This document shows positions 1 to 5,369 of a stretch of 5,574 nucleotides of DNA, one piece after another (position 1 is the first letter of the stretch; each line of letters begins with the position of its first letter). The stretch covers positions 1-5,574 of the forward strand of contig CAMAWK010000152.1 of NCBI GenBank assembly GCA_945861915.1, read 5' to 3'. The DNA is from Flavobacterium psychrophilum. Its GTDB lineage: Bacteria > Bacteroidota > Bacteroidia > Flavobacteriales > Flavobacteriaceae. A program made the translations under genes and the position numbers. Below the pieces are notes generated by a model. It worked only from the letters and a program-made list of their open reading frames with translations. It did not search any database and had not been told where the DNA came from.

Positions 1-40
1 CAAAATGGATGAAGTTGAATAAGGTCAACTAACGAAAATA

Positions 41-72
41 AAAAAAGGCTTCTCGATTGAGAAGCCTTTTTT
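41..72. terminator. Bidirectional rho-independent terminator
   Basis: A perfect 14-bp stem (41-54 pairs with 59-72) closes a GATT loop at 55-58. The core GGCTTCTC/GAGAAGCC is flanked by six A on the left and six T on the right, so either strand gives a GC stem followed by a U-tract. On the minus strand it lies just past the tRNA-like fragment at 74-93 and would be the original terminator of that tRNA. On the plus strand it would stop transcription entering from the left before it reaches the integrase. Confidence 0.92.
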
Positions 73-73
73 G

Positions 74-93
74 TGCGGATAATAGGACTTTAA
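74..93 (-). other. tRNA 3'-end fragment, probable attachment-site junction
   Basis: Read on the minus strand, these 20 nt divide as a tRNA 3' end would: T-loop TTAAAGT (93-87), T-stem 3' strand CCTAT (86-82), 7-nt acceptor strand TATCCGC (81-75) and discriminator A (74). The terminator follows directly. The 5' side is wrong for a tRNA: the opposing T-stem strand should be ATAGG but reads CAGGG (98-94), invariant T-loop C56 is A, and no anticodon or D arm lies beyond. A 3' end cut off inside the T-loop next to an integrase gene is typical of tRNA-targeting elements. This copy would be the displaced half, with the functional tRNA at the other element end. The tRNA identity cannot be settled; the GCGGATA acceptor would suit a Leu or Gly tRNA. 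Confidence 0.6.
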
Positions 94-100
94 CCCTGTG

Positions 101-177
101 ATTTCATTCTTTTTTATGCAATTCAAAAACAAATTATTAGTCTATATATCAATGTTTTATATTTTTTTAAATAATAT
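101..177. other. Very AT-rich spacer between att junction and integrase repeats
   Basis: The stretch has about 15% GC, with A- and T-runs and no open frame of note. Between a putative attachment site and an integrase promoter, such DNA could act as a flexible or bent arm for host DNA-bending proteins. No consensus site for such a protein is claimed. Confidence 0.35.
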
Positions 178-196
178 GAGCTGCACCGAGCTGCAC
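178..196 (+). repeat. Direct repeat GAGCTGCAC x2, 10-bp period
   Basis: Two exact copies of GAGCTGCAC lie at 178-186 and 188-196, one base apart, so they recur every 10 bp and face the same side of the helix. They are GC-rich islands in otherwise very AT-rich DNA. Their place between the attachment junction and the integrase promoter suits arm-type integrase sites or excisionase sites. That role is inference. Confidence 0.7.
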
Positions 197-211
197 AATT
201 ATACATTAATT

Positions 212-245
212 TTGGGGGAAATACGGGGGAAATAAATTATCTTTG
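212..245 (+). promoter_or_regulatory. Bacteroidota-type promoter of the integrase gene
   Basis: The -7 element TATCTTTG (238-245) matches the Bacteroidota consensus TAnnTTTG exactly. TTG at 212-214 is the best -33 element, 23 nt upstream, at the long end of the reported spacing. Transcription would begin about 5-7 nt past the -7 box, at or just next to the ATG at 250, giving a leaderless or near-leaderless message. A second match to the -7 consensus, TAATTTTG (207-214), could give a start near 220 with a leader of about 30 nt. It lacks a -33 TTG. Confidence 0.6.
214..234 (+). repeat. Direct repeat GGGGGAAATA x2, 11-bp period
   Basis: Two exact copies of GGGGGAAATA lie at 214-223 and 225-234, separated by one C. 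They fill the spacer between the proposed -33 and -7 elements of the integrase promoter. A protein bound here would block the promoter, so this is a candidate operator or integrase arm site through which the integrase could repress its own gene. Confidence 0.7.
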
Positions 246-249
246 TAAT

Positions 250-1566
250 ATGGCAACAGTTAATTTTAGAATAGACTTAAAAGCAAAGAATGACCCTACC
301 AAGATATATGTTAGGTTTAAAGGTCGTGACTTTGATTGTGAAGCACCAACAGAATTTTTAGTTTCTAAAAAAGATTGGAGTGTTTCAAAACAAAAAATTA
401 AAACCACTTTCAGTTCTGATGATATTCGCAACAACATTAACAAAGAATTAAAAAATCTTGAAACAGATATTATTGACCAATTCAATGAAGATAATCACAA
501 AGGGATAAAGATTACTACTAAATGGCTAAAAGACTTAATCAAGTTATTTCACAACAAACCAAACTCAAATGATGGCGATGCTAAAAAATTTTTAACATCA
601 TTTTCAGATAAATTTGCTGTAGAAATGGCTAACAAAACAAACCCAAGAACAGGTAATAAACTAAACATAAGAACTATACAAGATTATCAAAACTCATCAA
701 ATAAGTTAAAAGAATTTGAAATCTACAGAAACAAAAAAATTAGAATTACTGAGATTGATTTACAATTTCACAAAGAATTTATAGATTACTTACGCATTGT
801 AGATATATTAGGCGACAATACTATTGGCGGAATAATTGATAACCTTAAAGCATTTCTTCGGGATGCAGAAAAAATGAAACTTAAAGTTGACCCTATATTC
901 AGGTCTAAAGATTTTTTTTCACCTTCATTTATTCCTAAAGACATTTATTTCGATGAAGACGAAATAGAAAAAATTAGAAATCACACATTCGACTTTGATA
1001 GTTATTTGGATAATGCTAGAGACTGGCTTATAATTGGATTATGGACAGGACTAAGAGTTTCCGACCTTTTAGAATTAACAATTAAAGATGTTAAAAACAA
1101 TTACATAGACAATACAAATTTCAAAACCGATATTCCCGTAACGATTCCACTTCATCCAAACGTTAAAGACATATTAAACAAAAGAAATGGAAACTTTCCT
1201 AGAAACATTAGTGAACAAAATTTTAATGACTACATAAAAGAAGTAGCAAAAAATGTGGGTATTAAGGAAGTAGTTAGCGGTTCAAAAATGATTTTAATAT
1301 GTAATGAAGATGGTGAACCAAAATTAGACAAAGACGGAAAAAATATTCATAGAAAAAAAGTTGGCATGTTCCCAAAACATGAATTAGTTACAACGCATAT
1401 TTGCAGAAGGTCTTTTGCAACAAACCTATATGGAAAGATTGATGCTTTGACAATAATGAAAATTACAGGACACAAAACGGAAGAACAATTTTTGAAGTAT
1501 ATAAAAATAACACCAAAGCATCATGCTGAAAAATTAAGCAAACTTTGGGGTGAAATATATAAATGA
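250..1566 (+). CDS. Tyrosine recombinase / site-specific integrase of a mobile element
   Basis: This 438-residue protein would cut and rejoin DNA at the element's attachment sites, giving integration and excision. The N-terminus (about 1-90, starting MATVNFRIDLKAK, with a KDW motif at 41-43) resembles the arm-binding domain of Bacteroidota integrases. Residues about 111-212 form the SAM-like core-binding domain and 232-432 the catalytic domain. All catalytic residues are present: R269 (TGLRVSD), K292 in the beta-hairpin, H383 and R386 (HICRRSFATN), H408 (GHK) and nucleophile Y417, nine residues after H408. A charged loop at about 343-372 precedes HxxR; I recall similar loops in relatives. The ATG at 250 is preferred because the arm domain begins at once and the promoter ends 5 nt upstream. 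Length is normal and the gene intact. It converges on the helix-turn-helix gene, sharing its hairpin terminator. The family call is firm; the tRNA target is inferred from 74-93. Confidence 0.95.
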   Translation: MATVNFRIDLKAKNDPTKIYVRFKGRDFDCEAPTEFLVSKKDWSVSKQKIKTTFSSDDIRNNINKELKNLETDIIDQFNEDNHKGIKITTKWLKDLIKLFHNKPNSNDGDAKKFLTSFSDKFAVEMANKTNPRTGNKLNIRTIQDYQNSSNKLKEFEIYRNKKIRITEIDLQFHKEFIDYLRIVDILGDNTIGGIIDNLKAFLRDAEKMKLKVDPIFRSKDFFSPSFIPKDIYFDEDEIEKIRNHTFDFDSYLDNARDWLIIGLWTGLRVSDLLELTIKDVKNNYIDNTNFKTDIPVTIPLHPNVKDILNKRNGNFPRNISEQNFNDYIKEVAKNVGIKEVVSGSKMILICNEDGEPKLDKDGKNIHRKKVGMFPKHELVTTHICRRSFATNLYGKIDALTIMKITGHKTEEQFLKYIKITPKHHAEKLSKLWGEIYK

Positions 1567-1596
1567 ATAATCCTGCTTCCGCAGGATCATTCATTT
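1561..1596. terminator. Shared hairpin terminator between convergent integrase and HTH genes
   Basis: A 16-position stem (1561-1576 with 1581-1596) around a TTCC loop has one mismatch (A1569/C1588). The GC-rich tip is ATCCTGC/GCAGGAT. The integrase TGA (1564-1566) pairs exactly with the complement of the opposing gene's TGA (1591-1593), so both stop codons lie in the stem. The U-tract is short on both strands (TTTT at 1594-1597 on the plus), so termination may be incomplete. The tip resembles a second hairpin at 4981-5019, which raises the chance that it derives from a dispersed palindromic repeat. Confidence 0.7.
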
Positions 1597-1878
1597 TAAA
1601 GCATTAATATATACTAAAACATCTGAGTTTTTGTACTTGACACTCCTGCCAATTGAACACTTCTTTAGCTTACCTTTTTCGGCTAGGTTATCTACCTGTC
1701 TAACAGACAAGTTTAATTTTTCAGCAGTAGCTTCTCTATTCAATAATTTATCATCGAAACTATAGTTTTCTAATAGTTCCTTTTTAAATTCTTCAAATTT
1801 TATTATTGAAAGCCTTTCAACTTCATTGTTAATCATTTTAATTAACGCATTTTCATTTATTAAATTGGATAAATCCAT
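1591..1878 (-). CDS. Small helix-turn-helix protein, excisionase-like (HTH_17/MerR-type fold)
   Basis: This 95-residue DNA-binding protein probably serves as the element's excisionase (directionality factor) or regulator. Residues 45-91 form the winged helix-turn-helix of the excisionase family: LLNREATAEKLNLS is the first helix and turn, SVRQVDNLAEKG (58-69) the recognition helix, then the wing with GRSVKYKNSDVLVYI (77-91). The N-terminal 40 residues are hydrophobic and acidic-basic, predicted helical, and may dimerise. There is no clear Shine-Dalgarno sequence. The gene converges on the integrase and shares its hairpin terminator. A promoter match sits about 190 nt upstream at 2068-2098, giving a long leader. 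Sequence around its start codon is partly duplicated at 2082-2107. The fold is well supported. The excisionase role rests on family and neighbourhood, and a plain transcriptional regulator of the restriction gene is possible. Confidence 0.85.
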   Translation of the reverse strand: MDLSNLINENALIKMINNEVERLSIIKFEEFKKELLENYSFDDKLLNREATAEKLNLSVRQVDNLAEKGKLKKCSIGRSVKYKNSDVLVYINALK

Positions 1879-1910
1879 ATAATACCAACTACCAAATCTC
1901 AGTTTTTTAC
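1871..1910 (-). repeat. Gapped direct repeat, copy 1, spanning the HTH gene start
   Basis: The plus strand reads AAATCCATATAATACCAA (1871-1888), then 13 unmatched bases, then GTTTTTTAC (1902-1910). The same blocks recur at 2082-2107 without the 13-base interruption. The ATG of the helix-turn-helix gene (complement of 1876-1878) lies inside this copy. Confidence 0.6.
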
Positions 1911-2035
1911 TAAGGTAGCGAGAGTTATTTTGCCTCGTTTGAGGAAAAGAGAAACACGAGATACATTACAGGATTGTAATTAATAAACTATTATTTCACC
2001 TAGTGGCTATAACTAAGAATCAACCAAGAATAACC

Positions 2036-2072
2036 TTTTGAGCATGACCTTAAGAGTGTCATTTGTTCAAAA
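2036..2072. promoter_or_regulatory. Imperfect dyad, candidate operator
   Basis: TTTTGA (2036-2041) mirrors TCAAAA (2067-2072), and inside it TGAC (2045-2048) mirrors GTCA (2058-2061). The two half-site pairs are offset by one base in centre. The right arm overlaps the -7 element of the minus-strand promoter, so a bound protein would block it. Autoregulation by the helix-turn-helix protein is the simplest guess. Confidence 0.35.
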
Positions 2073-2098
2073 ATACGAAATAAATTCCATAATACCAA
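2068..2098 (-). promoter_or_regulatory. Bacteroidota-type promoter facing the HTH gene
   Basis: On the minus strand, TTG (2098-2096) is followed after 20 nt by TATTTTTG (2075-2068), an exact TAnnTTTG match at ideal spacing. Transcription would begin near 2062 and run about 185 nt before the ATG at 1878, giving an unusually long leader. The -33 TTG falls within the repeated AATACCAA block. Confidence 0.5.
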
Positions 2099-2107
2099 GT
2101 TTTTTAC
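2082..2107 (-). repeat. Gapped direct repeat, copy 2
   Basis: AAATTCCATAATACCAA (2082-2098) joined directly to GTTTTTTAC (2099-2107) repeats the blocks at 1871-1910, minus 13 bases and with small indels. On the minus strand it contains ATG-GAA-TTT, like the ATG-GAT-TTA start of the helix-turn-helix gene, but that frame stops after seven codons. It may be a decayed duplicate of that gene's start or a repeated protein-binding site. Confidence 0.55.
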
Positions 2108-2145
2108 AAAACAAAATCCTACAAAAAAATCATTATAGATTTCGA

Positions 2146-2153
2146 TATATTTG
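2146..2153 (+). promoter_or_regulatory. -7 element upstream of the restriction-modification gene
   Basis: TATATTTG matches TAnnTTTG exactly and would give a start near 2159 with a leader of about 30 nt. No TTG is found 17-23 nt upstream, so the promoter is either weak or activator-dependent, or the match is chance in AT-rich DNA. Confidence 0.4.
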
Positions 2154-2189
2154 GTTACTTTAGTGTTTTTTAAATTCTGATTCCTAAAT

Positions 2190-5100
2190 ATGACAATCCA
2201 ACAATATATTACCAAAGTTGAAACGCTATACAAAACAGGTAACGCAAGAGAACACTCTTATCGTGGAGACCTTCAAAACCTCATCATGGCAATTTTGCCA
2301 GACGTTCTGGTAACAAATGAACCTGCAAGAGTTGATTGTGGTGCTCCTGATTATGTTTTGACCCGTAAGGATATCCCGATTGGATATATTGAAGCTAAAG
2401 ACATAGGAATTGATTTAGGAAGCAAAACCCTAAAAGAACAGTTTGACCGATACAAGTCAGGACTATCGAATTTGATTTTTACCGATTATTTAGACTTTCA
2501 TTTTTACAAAGACGGTGAGTTTGTAACCAAAATAGCTATTGCAAAAATTGAGAACAATTCAATTATACCTATCCCCGAAAGTTTTAATCAGTTCTCCGAA
2601 CTAATAAAAAATTTCGCATTAACCGTTTCTCAAACCATCAAATCACCAACCTCTTTGGCTCGTATGATGGCAGGAAAAGCAAAATTGATGGCAGACGTTA
2701 TCGAAAAATCTTTGAACCTTGACGACCAAGAAGGGAAACGCTCACAAATCAAATCGCAAATGCTTTCGTTTCAACAAATGTTGATTCACGACATAGACAA
2801 CAAAGCCTTTGCTGACATCTATTCTCAAACCATTGCTTATGGTATGTTTGCGGCTCGATACCACGACCCAACTTTGCCAACCTTCTCTCGTATGGAAGCT
2901 GCTGAGTTAATACCTAAAAGCAACCCCTTTTTAAGAAAATTATTTCAAGACATTGCAGGTTTTGACCTTGACACTCGTTTAACATGGATAGTGGATGAAT
3001 TGGTTATTATTTTCTTAGCCTCCGATGTTGCTCAAATCATGCGTAATTTTGGGAAAAGTACCAAGCAAGAAGACCCTGTTGTTCACTTTTATGAAACATT
3101 TTTAGGAGAGTACAATCCTGCATTACGAAAAGCACGTGGGGTTTGGTACACACCGCAACCCGTAGTTAATTTTATAGTTCGTGCCGTTGACGATATTTTA
3201 AAAACCGATTTCAATTTGCCGCAAGGATTAGCAGACACTTCTAAAACCAAAATAAAGAAAAAAACGGTTACTCAAACGGGTACAGGAATGAACTCTAAAA
3301 TTAAGGAAGTAGAAACCGAAGTTGAGGTTCACAAAGTACAAATATTAGACCCTGCAACAGGAACAGGAACATTCTTGGCTGAGGTTGTAAAACATATTTA
3401 CAAGAAGTTTGAAGGACAACAAGGTATTTGGAGTAAGTATGTTGCCAACGACCTAATACCTCGTTTAAACGGCTTTGAATTGCTTATGGCGAGTTATGCC
3501 ATGGCACACCTTAAAATGGATATGCTTCTAACCGAAACAGGTTACAAGCCAACCGATGACCAACGCTTCAAAATCTTTTTGACGAACTCGTTGGAAGAAG
3601 CTCACCAAGATAGTGGAACACTTTTCAGTTCTTGGTTGTCAGACGAAAGCAACCAAGCCAACGAGATAAAACGTGATACGCCTGTAATGGTTATCATTGG
3701 TAACCCACCCTATAGCGGTGAAAGTGCCAACAAAGGGGATTGGATAATGAAACTTATGGAGGACTACAAAAAAGAACCAGGAGGTAAAGAGAAGTTGAAG
3801 GAACGTAATCCTAAATGGATAAATGATGACTACGTAAAGTTTTTGCGATTTGGTCAACATTTTATTGAAAAAAATGGTGAGGGTGTACTAGCTTTTATTA
3901 ATCCACATGGTTTTTTAGATAACCCGACATTTCGTGGAATGCGGTGGAACTTGTTAAAAACCTATGATAAAATCTACACCATAGATTTACATGGGAATAG
4001 TAAGAAAAAAGAAACCGCACTTGATGGTTCAATTGACCAAAACGTATTTGACATCATGCAAGGTGTTTCTGTTAATTTATTTATTAAAACAGGTAAGAAA
4101 AAGAAAGAAGAATTAGGTAAAGTATTGCATTACGATTTGTTTGGAAAACGAGAAGATAAGTATAACTTTCTTTCATCTAATTCTATTAAAACTATTGAAT
4201 ACTTAGAACTACCAAATGTTGCACCAAACTTTTTTTTTACAAATAAAAATTTTGAAGAACAAGGTACATACGAAAAAGGGTTCTCAGTAAGTGAAATATT
4301 CCCGCTAAACAATGTTGGTATTGTTACTGCAAGAGATGGTTTTACTATTCACAATTCAAAACAAGAAGTTGAAGACACTATTAATGAATTTTTAAACTTA
4401 AGCGATGAAGAAGCAAGAACAAAATTTAATTTAGGAAAAGATGTTCGGGATTGGCAAGTGAATTTTGCCAAGAATGATTTAAAAAATAATTACCCACATA
4501 AAGGAAAATTTACAAAAATTTGTTATCGACCATTTGATGAAAAATGGACTTACTATACTGGTAAATCTAAAGGATTTCATTGCTATCCTAGGTCAGAAGT
4601 AATGCAACATTTCACATTAGGCGAGAATGTAGGATTAATTATTGGTAGACAAGGTCAAGCTGTTGGTTCAATGCAATGGAATCTTTCTTATATTACTAAT
4701 TCAATGACAGATTTAAATTTGTACTATAGAGGAGGCGGAACAACCTTTCCGCTTTATTTGTACAACAATGGTCAAAAAGATGTCTTTCAGTCAGAAGACC
4801 GCTTACCAAATTTAAACATGGAAATCGTTAACCAAATCGCAATAGGTTTAGGATTAACCTTCACCAAAGAAAAAGAAGAAACACCCAACACTTTCGCCCC
4901 GATTGATTTGTTAGATTACATCTATGCGGTGCTACACTCACCAAACTATCGTGAGAAGTACAAAGAGTTTTTAAAAATAGATTTCCCAAGGATTCCAGCT
5001 CCGCTGGATCCTGGGAAATTTTGGCAACTCGTGAAACTAGGCGGTGAATTAAGGCAAATACACCTGTTAGAAAGTCCAATTGTAGAAAAATACATCACAC

Positions 5101-5366
5101 AATATCCCGAAGATGGCGACAATATTGTAACCAAACCTGTTTACAAAAACGGTAACGTTTATATTAACGAAACGCAATACTTTGCCAATGTTCCTGCTGC
5201 TGCATGGGAATTTTACATTGGTGGTTATCAACCATGCCAAAAATGGCTGAAAGACCGAAAAGACCGAGAACTAAGTTTTGAAGATATTTTGCATTACCAA
5301 AAAATAGTTGTCGCTTTGAGTGAAACGGATAGGATTATGAAGGAAATTGATAAGATTGAAATTTAA
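2190..5366 (+). CDS. Single-chain restriction-modification enzyme (Type IIG, Type ISP-like)
   Basis: This 1058-residue enzyme would both methylate adenine (N6, using SAM) at its site and cut unmethylated DNA. Residues about 15-125 are a PD-(D/E)xK nuclease with D54 and E68-x-K70 (GAPDYVL...GYIEAKD). Residues 130-310 are a helical linker. The gamma-type methyltransferase follows: motif X ARGVWYTP (315-322), motif I LDPATGTGTFL (386-396), acidic E430 (NGFE) and catalytic motif IV NPPY (505-508). Residues about 640-870 are the variable target-recognition region, and 905-1058 the conserved C-terminus (DILHYQKIVVAL near the end) seen in Type ISP-like proteins. No Walker A or helicase motif is seen, unlike classic Type ISP enzymes of about 1,500 residues or more. 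The start fits the family's typical MTIQQYI...HSYRGDLQNLI opening. The gene is intact, and another starts 3 bp downstream. Target sequence unknown. Confidence 0.93.
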   Translation: MTIQQYITKVETLYKTGNAREHSYRGDLQNLIMAILPDVLVTNEPARVDCGAPDYVLTRKDIPIGYIEAKDIGIDLGSKTLKEQFDRYKSGLSNLIFTDYLDFHFYKDGEFVTKIAIAKIENNSIIPIPESFNQFSELIKNFALTVSQTIKSPTSLARMMAGKAKLMADVIEKSLNLDDQEGKRSQIKSQMLSFQQMLIHDIDNKAFADIYSQTIAYGMFAARYHDPTLPTFSRMEAAELIPKSNPFLRKLFQDIAGFDLDTRLTWIVDELVIIFLASDVAQIMRNFGKSTKQEDPVVHFYETFLGEYNPALRKARGVWYTPQPVVNFIVRAVDDILKTDFNLPQGLADTSKTKIKKKTVTQTGTGMNSKIKEVETEVEVHKVQILDPATGTGTFLAEVVKHIYKKFEGQQGIWSKYVANDLIPRLNGFELLMASYAMAHLKMDMLLTETGYKPTDDQRFKIFLTNSLEEAHQDSGTLFSSWLSDESNQANEIKRDTPVMVIIGNPPYSGESANKGDWIMKLMEDYKKEPGGKEKLKERNPKWINDDYVKFLRFGQHFIEKNGEGVLAFINPHGFLDNPTFRGMRWNLLKTYDKIYTIDLHGNSKKKETALDGSIDQNVFDIMQGVSVNLFIKTGKKKKEELGKVLHYDLFGKREDKYNFLSSNSIKTIEYLELPNVAPNFFFTNKNFEEQGTYEKGFSVSEIFPLNNVGIVTARDGFTIHNSKQEVEDTINEFLNLSDEEARTKFNLGKDVRDWQVNFAKNDLKNNYPHKGKFTKICYRPFDEKWTYYTGKSKGFHCYPRSEVMQHFTLGENVGLIIGRQGQAVGSMQWNLSYITNSMTDLNLYYRGGGTTFPLYLYNNGQKDVFQSEDRLPNLNMEIVNQIAIGLGLTFTKEKEETPNTFAPIDLLDYIYAVLHSPNYREKYKEFLKIDFPRIPAPLDPGKFWQLVKLGGELRQIHLLESPIVEKYITQYPEDGDNIVTKPVYKNGNVYINETQYFANVPAAAWEFYIGGYQPCQKWLKDRKDRELSFEDILHYQKIVVALSETDRIMKEIDKIEI
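4230..4238 (+). repeat. T9 homopolymer tract inside the target-recognition region
   Basis: Nine consecutive T encode F681-F683 of the restriction enzyme. Loss of one T would lead to a stop at 4288-4290; gain of one would lead to a stop at 4244-4246. Either leaves nuclease and methyltransferase domains without target-recognition sequence. The tract could be a slippage site, but T-runs are common at this base composition (the integrase has T8 at 912-919). Confidence 0.5.
4981..5019 (+). repeat. Long hairpin within the coding sequence, related to the int/xis hairpin
   Basis: About 16 bp pair between 4981-4998 and 5004-5019, with two single-base bulges (A4988, T4993) and a CTCCG loop. It encodes residues 931-943 of the restriction enzyme, around RIPAPLDPG. 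Its core TCCAGCTCCGCTGGATC (4994-5010) matches TCCTGCTTCCGCAGGATC (1571-1588) except for one loop base and one stem pair that is swapped on both sides. It is locally GC-richer (about 48% for 4981-5040) than the rest of the gene. Confidence 0.6.
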
Positions 5367-5369
5367 GTA

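Larger units (their letters stand above)
1879..2189. other. Intergenic region between the divergent HTH and restriction genes
   Basis: These 311 bases separate the starts of two genes transcribed away from each other. Nothing in it codes convincingly; the longest plus-strand frame (2044-2163, 39 codons) is unremarkable. It holds a gapped repeat of the helix-turn-helix start region, a minus-strand promoter (2068-2098), an imperfect dyad (2036-2072), a -7 element for the restriction gene (2146-2153) and a small CCTC-GTTT-GAGG hairpin (1933-1944). It is long for a compact element and probably holds the regulatory switch between the two genes. Confidence 0.6.

Noticed and set aside
1..32. Possible 3' tail of an upstream plus-strand gene, in the frame ending at TAA 20-22 or the one ending at TAA 30-32.
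   Set aside because: Only 6-9 codons are visible in either frame, and nothing distinguishes coding from chance. The terminator at 41-72 is compatible with a gene ending here but does not prove it.
237..485. An 82-codon minus-strand frame inside the integrase gene.
   Set aside because: It lies wholly opposite the confirmed arm-binding domain and has no independent support.
1893..1900. A -7-like element on the minus strand (GAGATTTG) just upstream of the helix-turn-helix gene.
   Set aside because: It departs from TAnnTTTG at the first base, and no -33 TTG is found at a suitable distance. The match at 2068-2098 is better.
2044..2163. A 39-codon plus-strand frame (MTLRVSFVQKYEIN...) in the intergenic region.
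   Set aside because: It has no recognisable sequence or start signal and overlaps the promoter and dyad elements. A frame of this size is expected by chance.
2000..2233. A 77-codon minus-strand frame crossing the start of the restriction gene.
   Set aside because: It starts inside the restriction gene on the opposite strand, has no family features, and covers the regulatory region. It looks like a chance frame.
3639..5134. Several minus-strand frames of 60-73 codons opposite the restriction gene.
   Set aside because: They are opposite-strand shadows of a well-supported enzyme with intact motifs.
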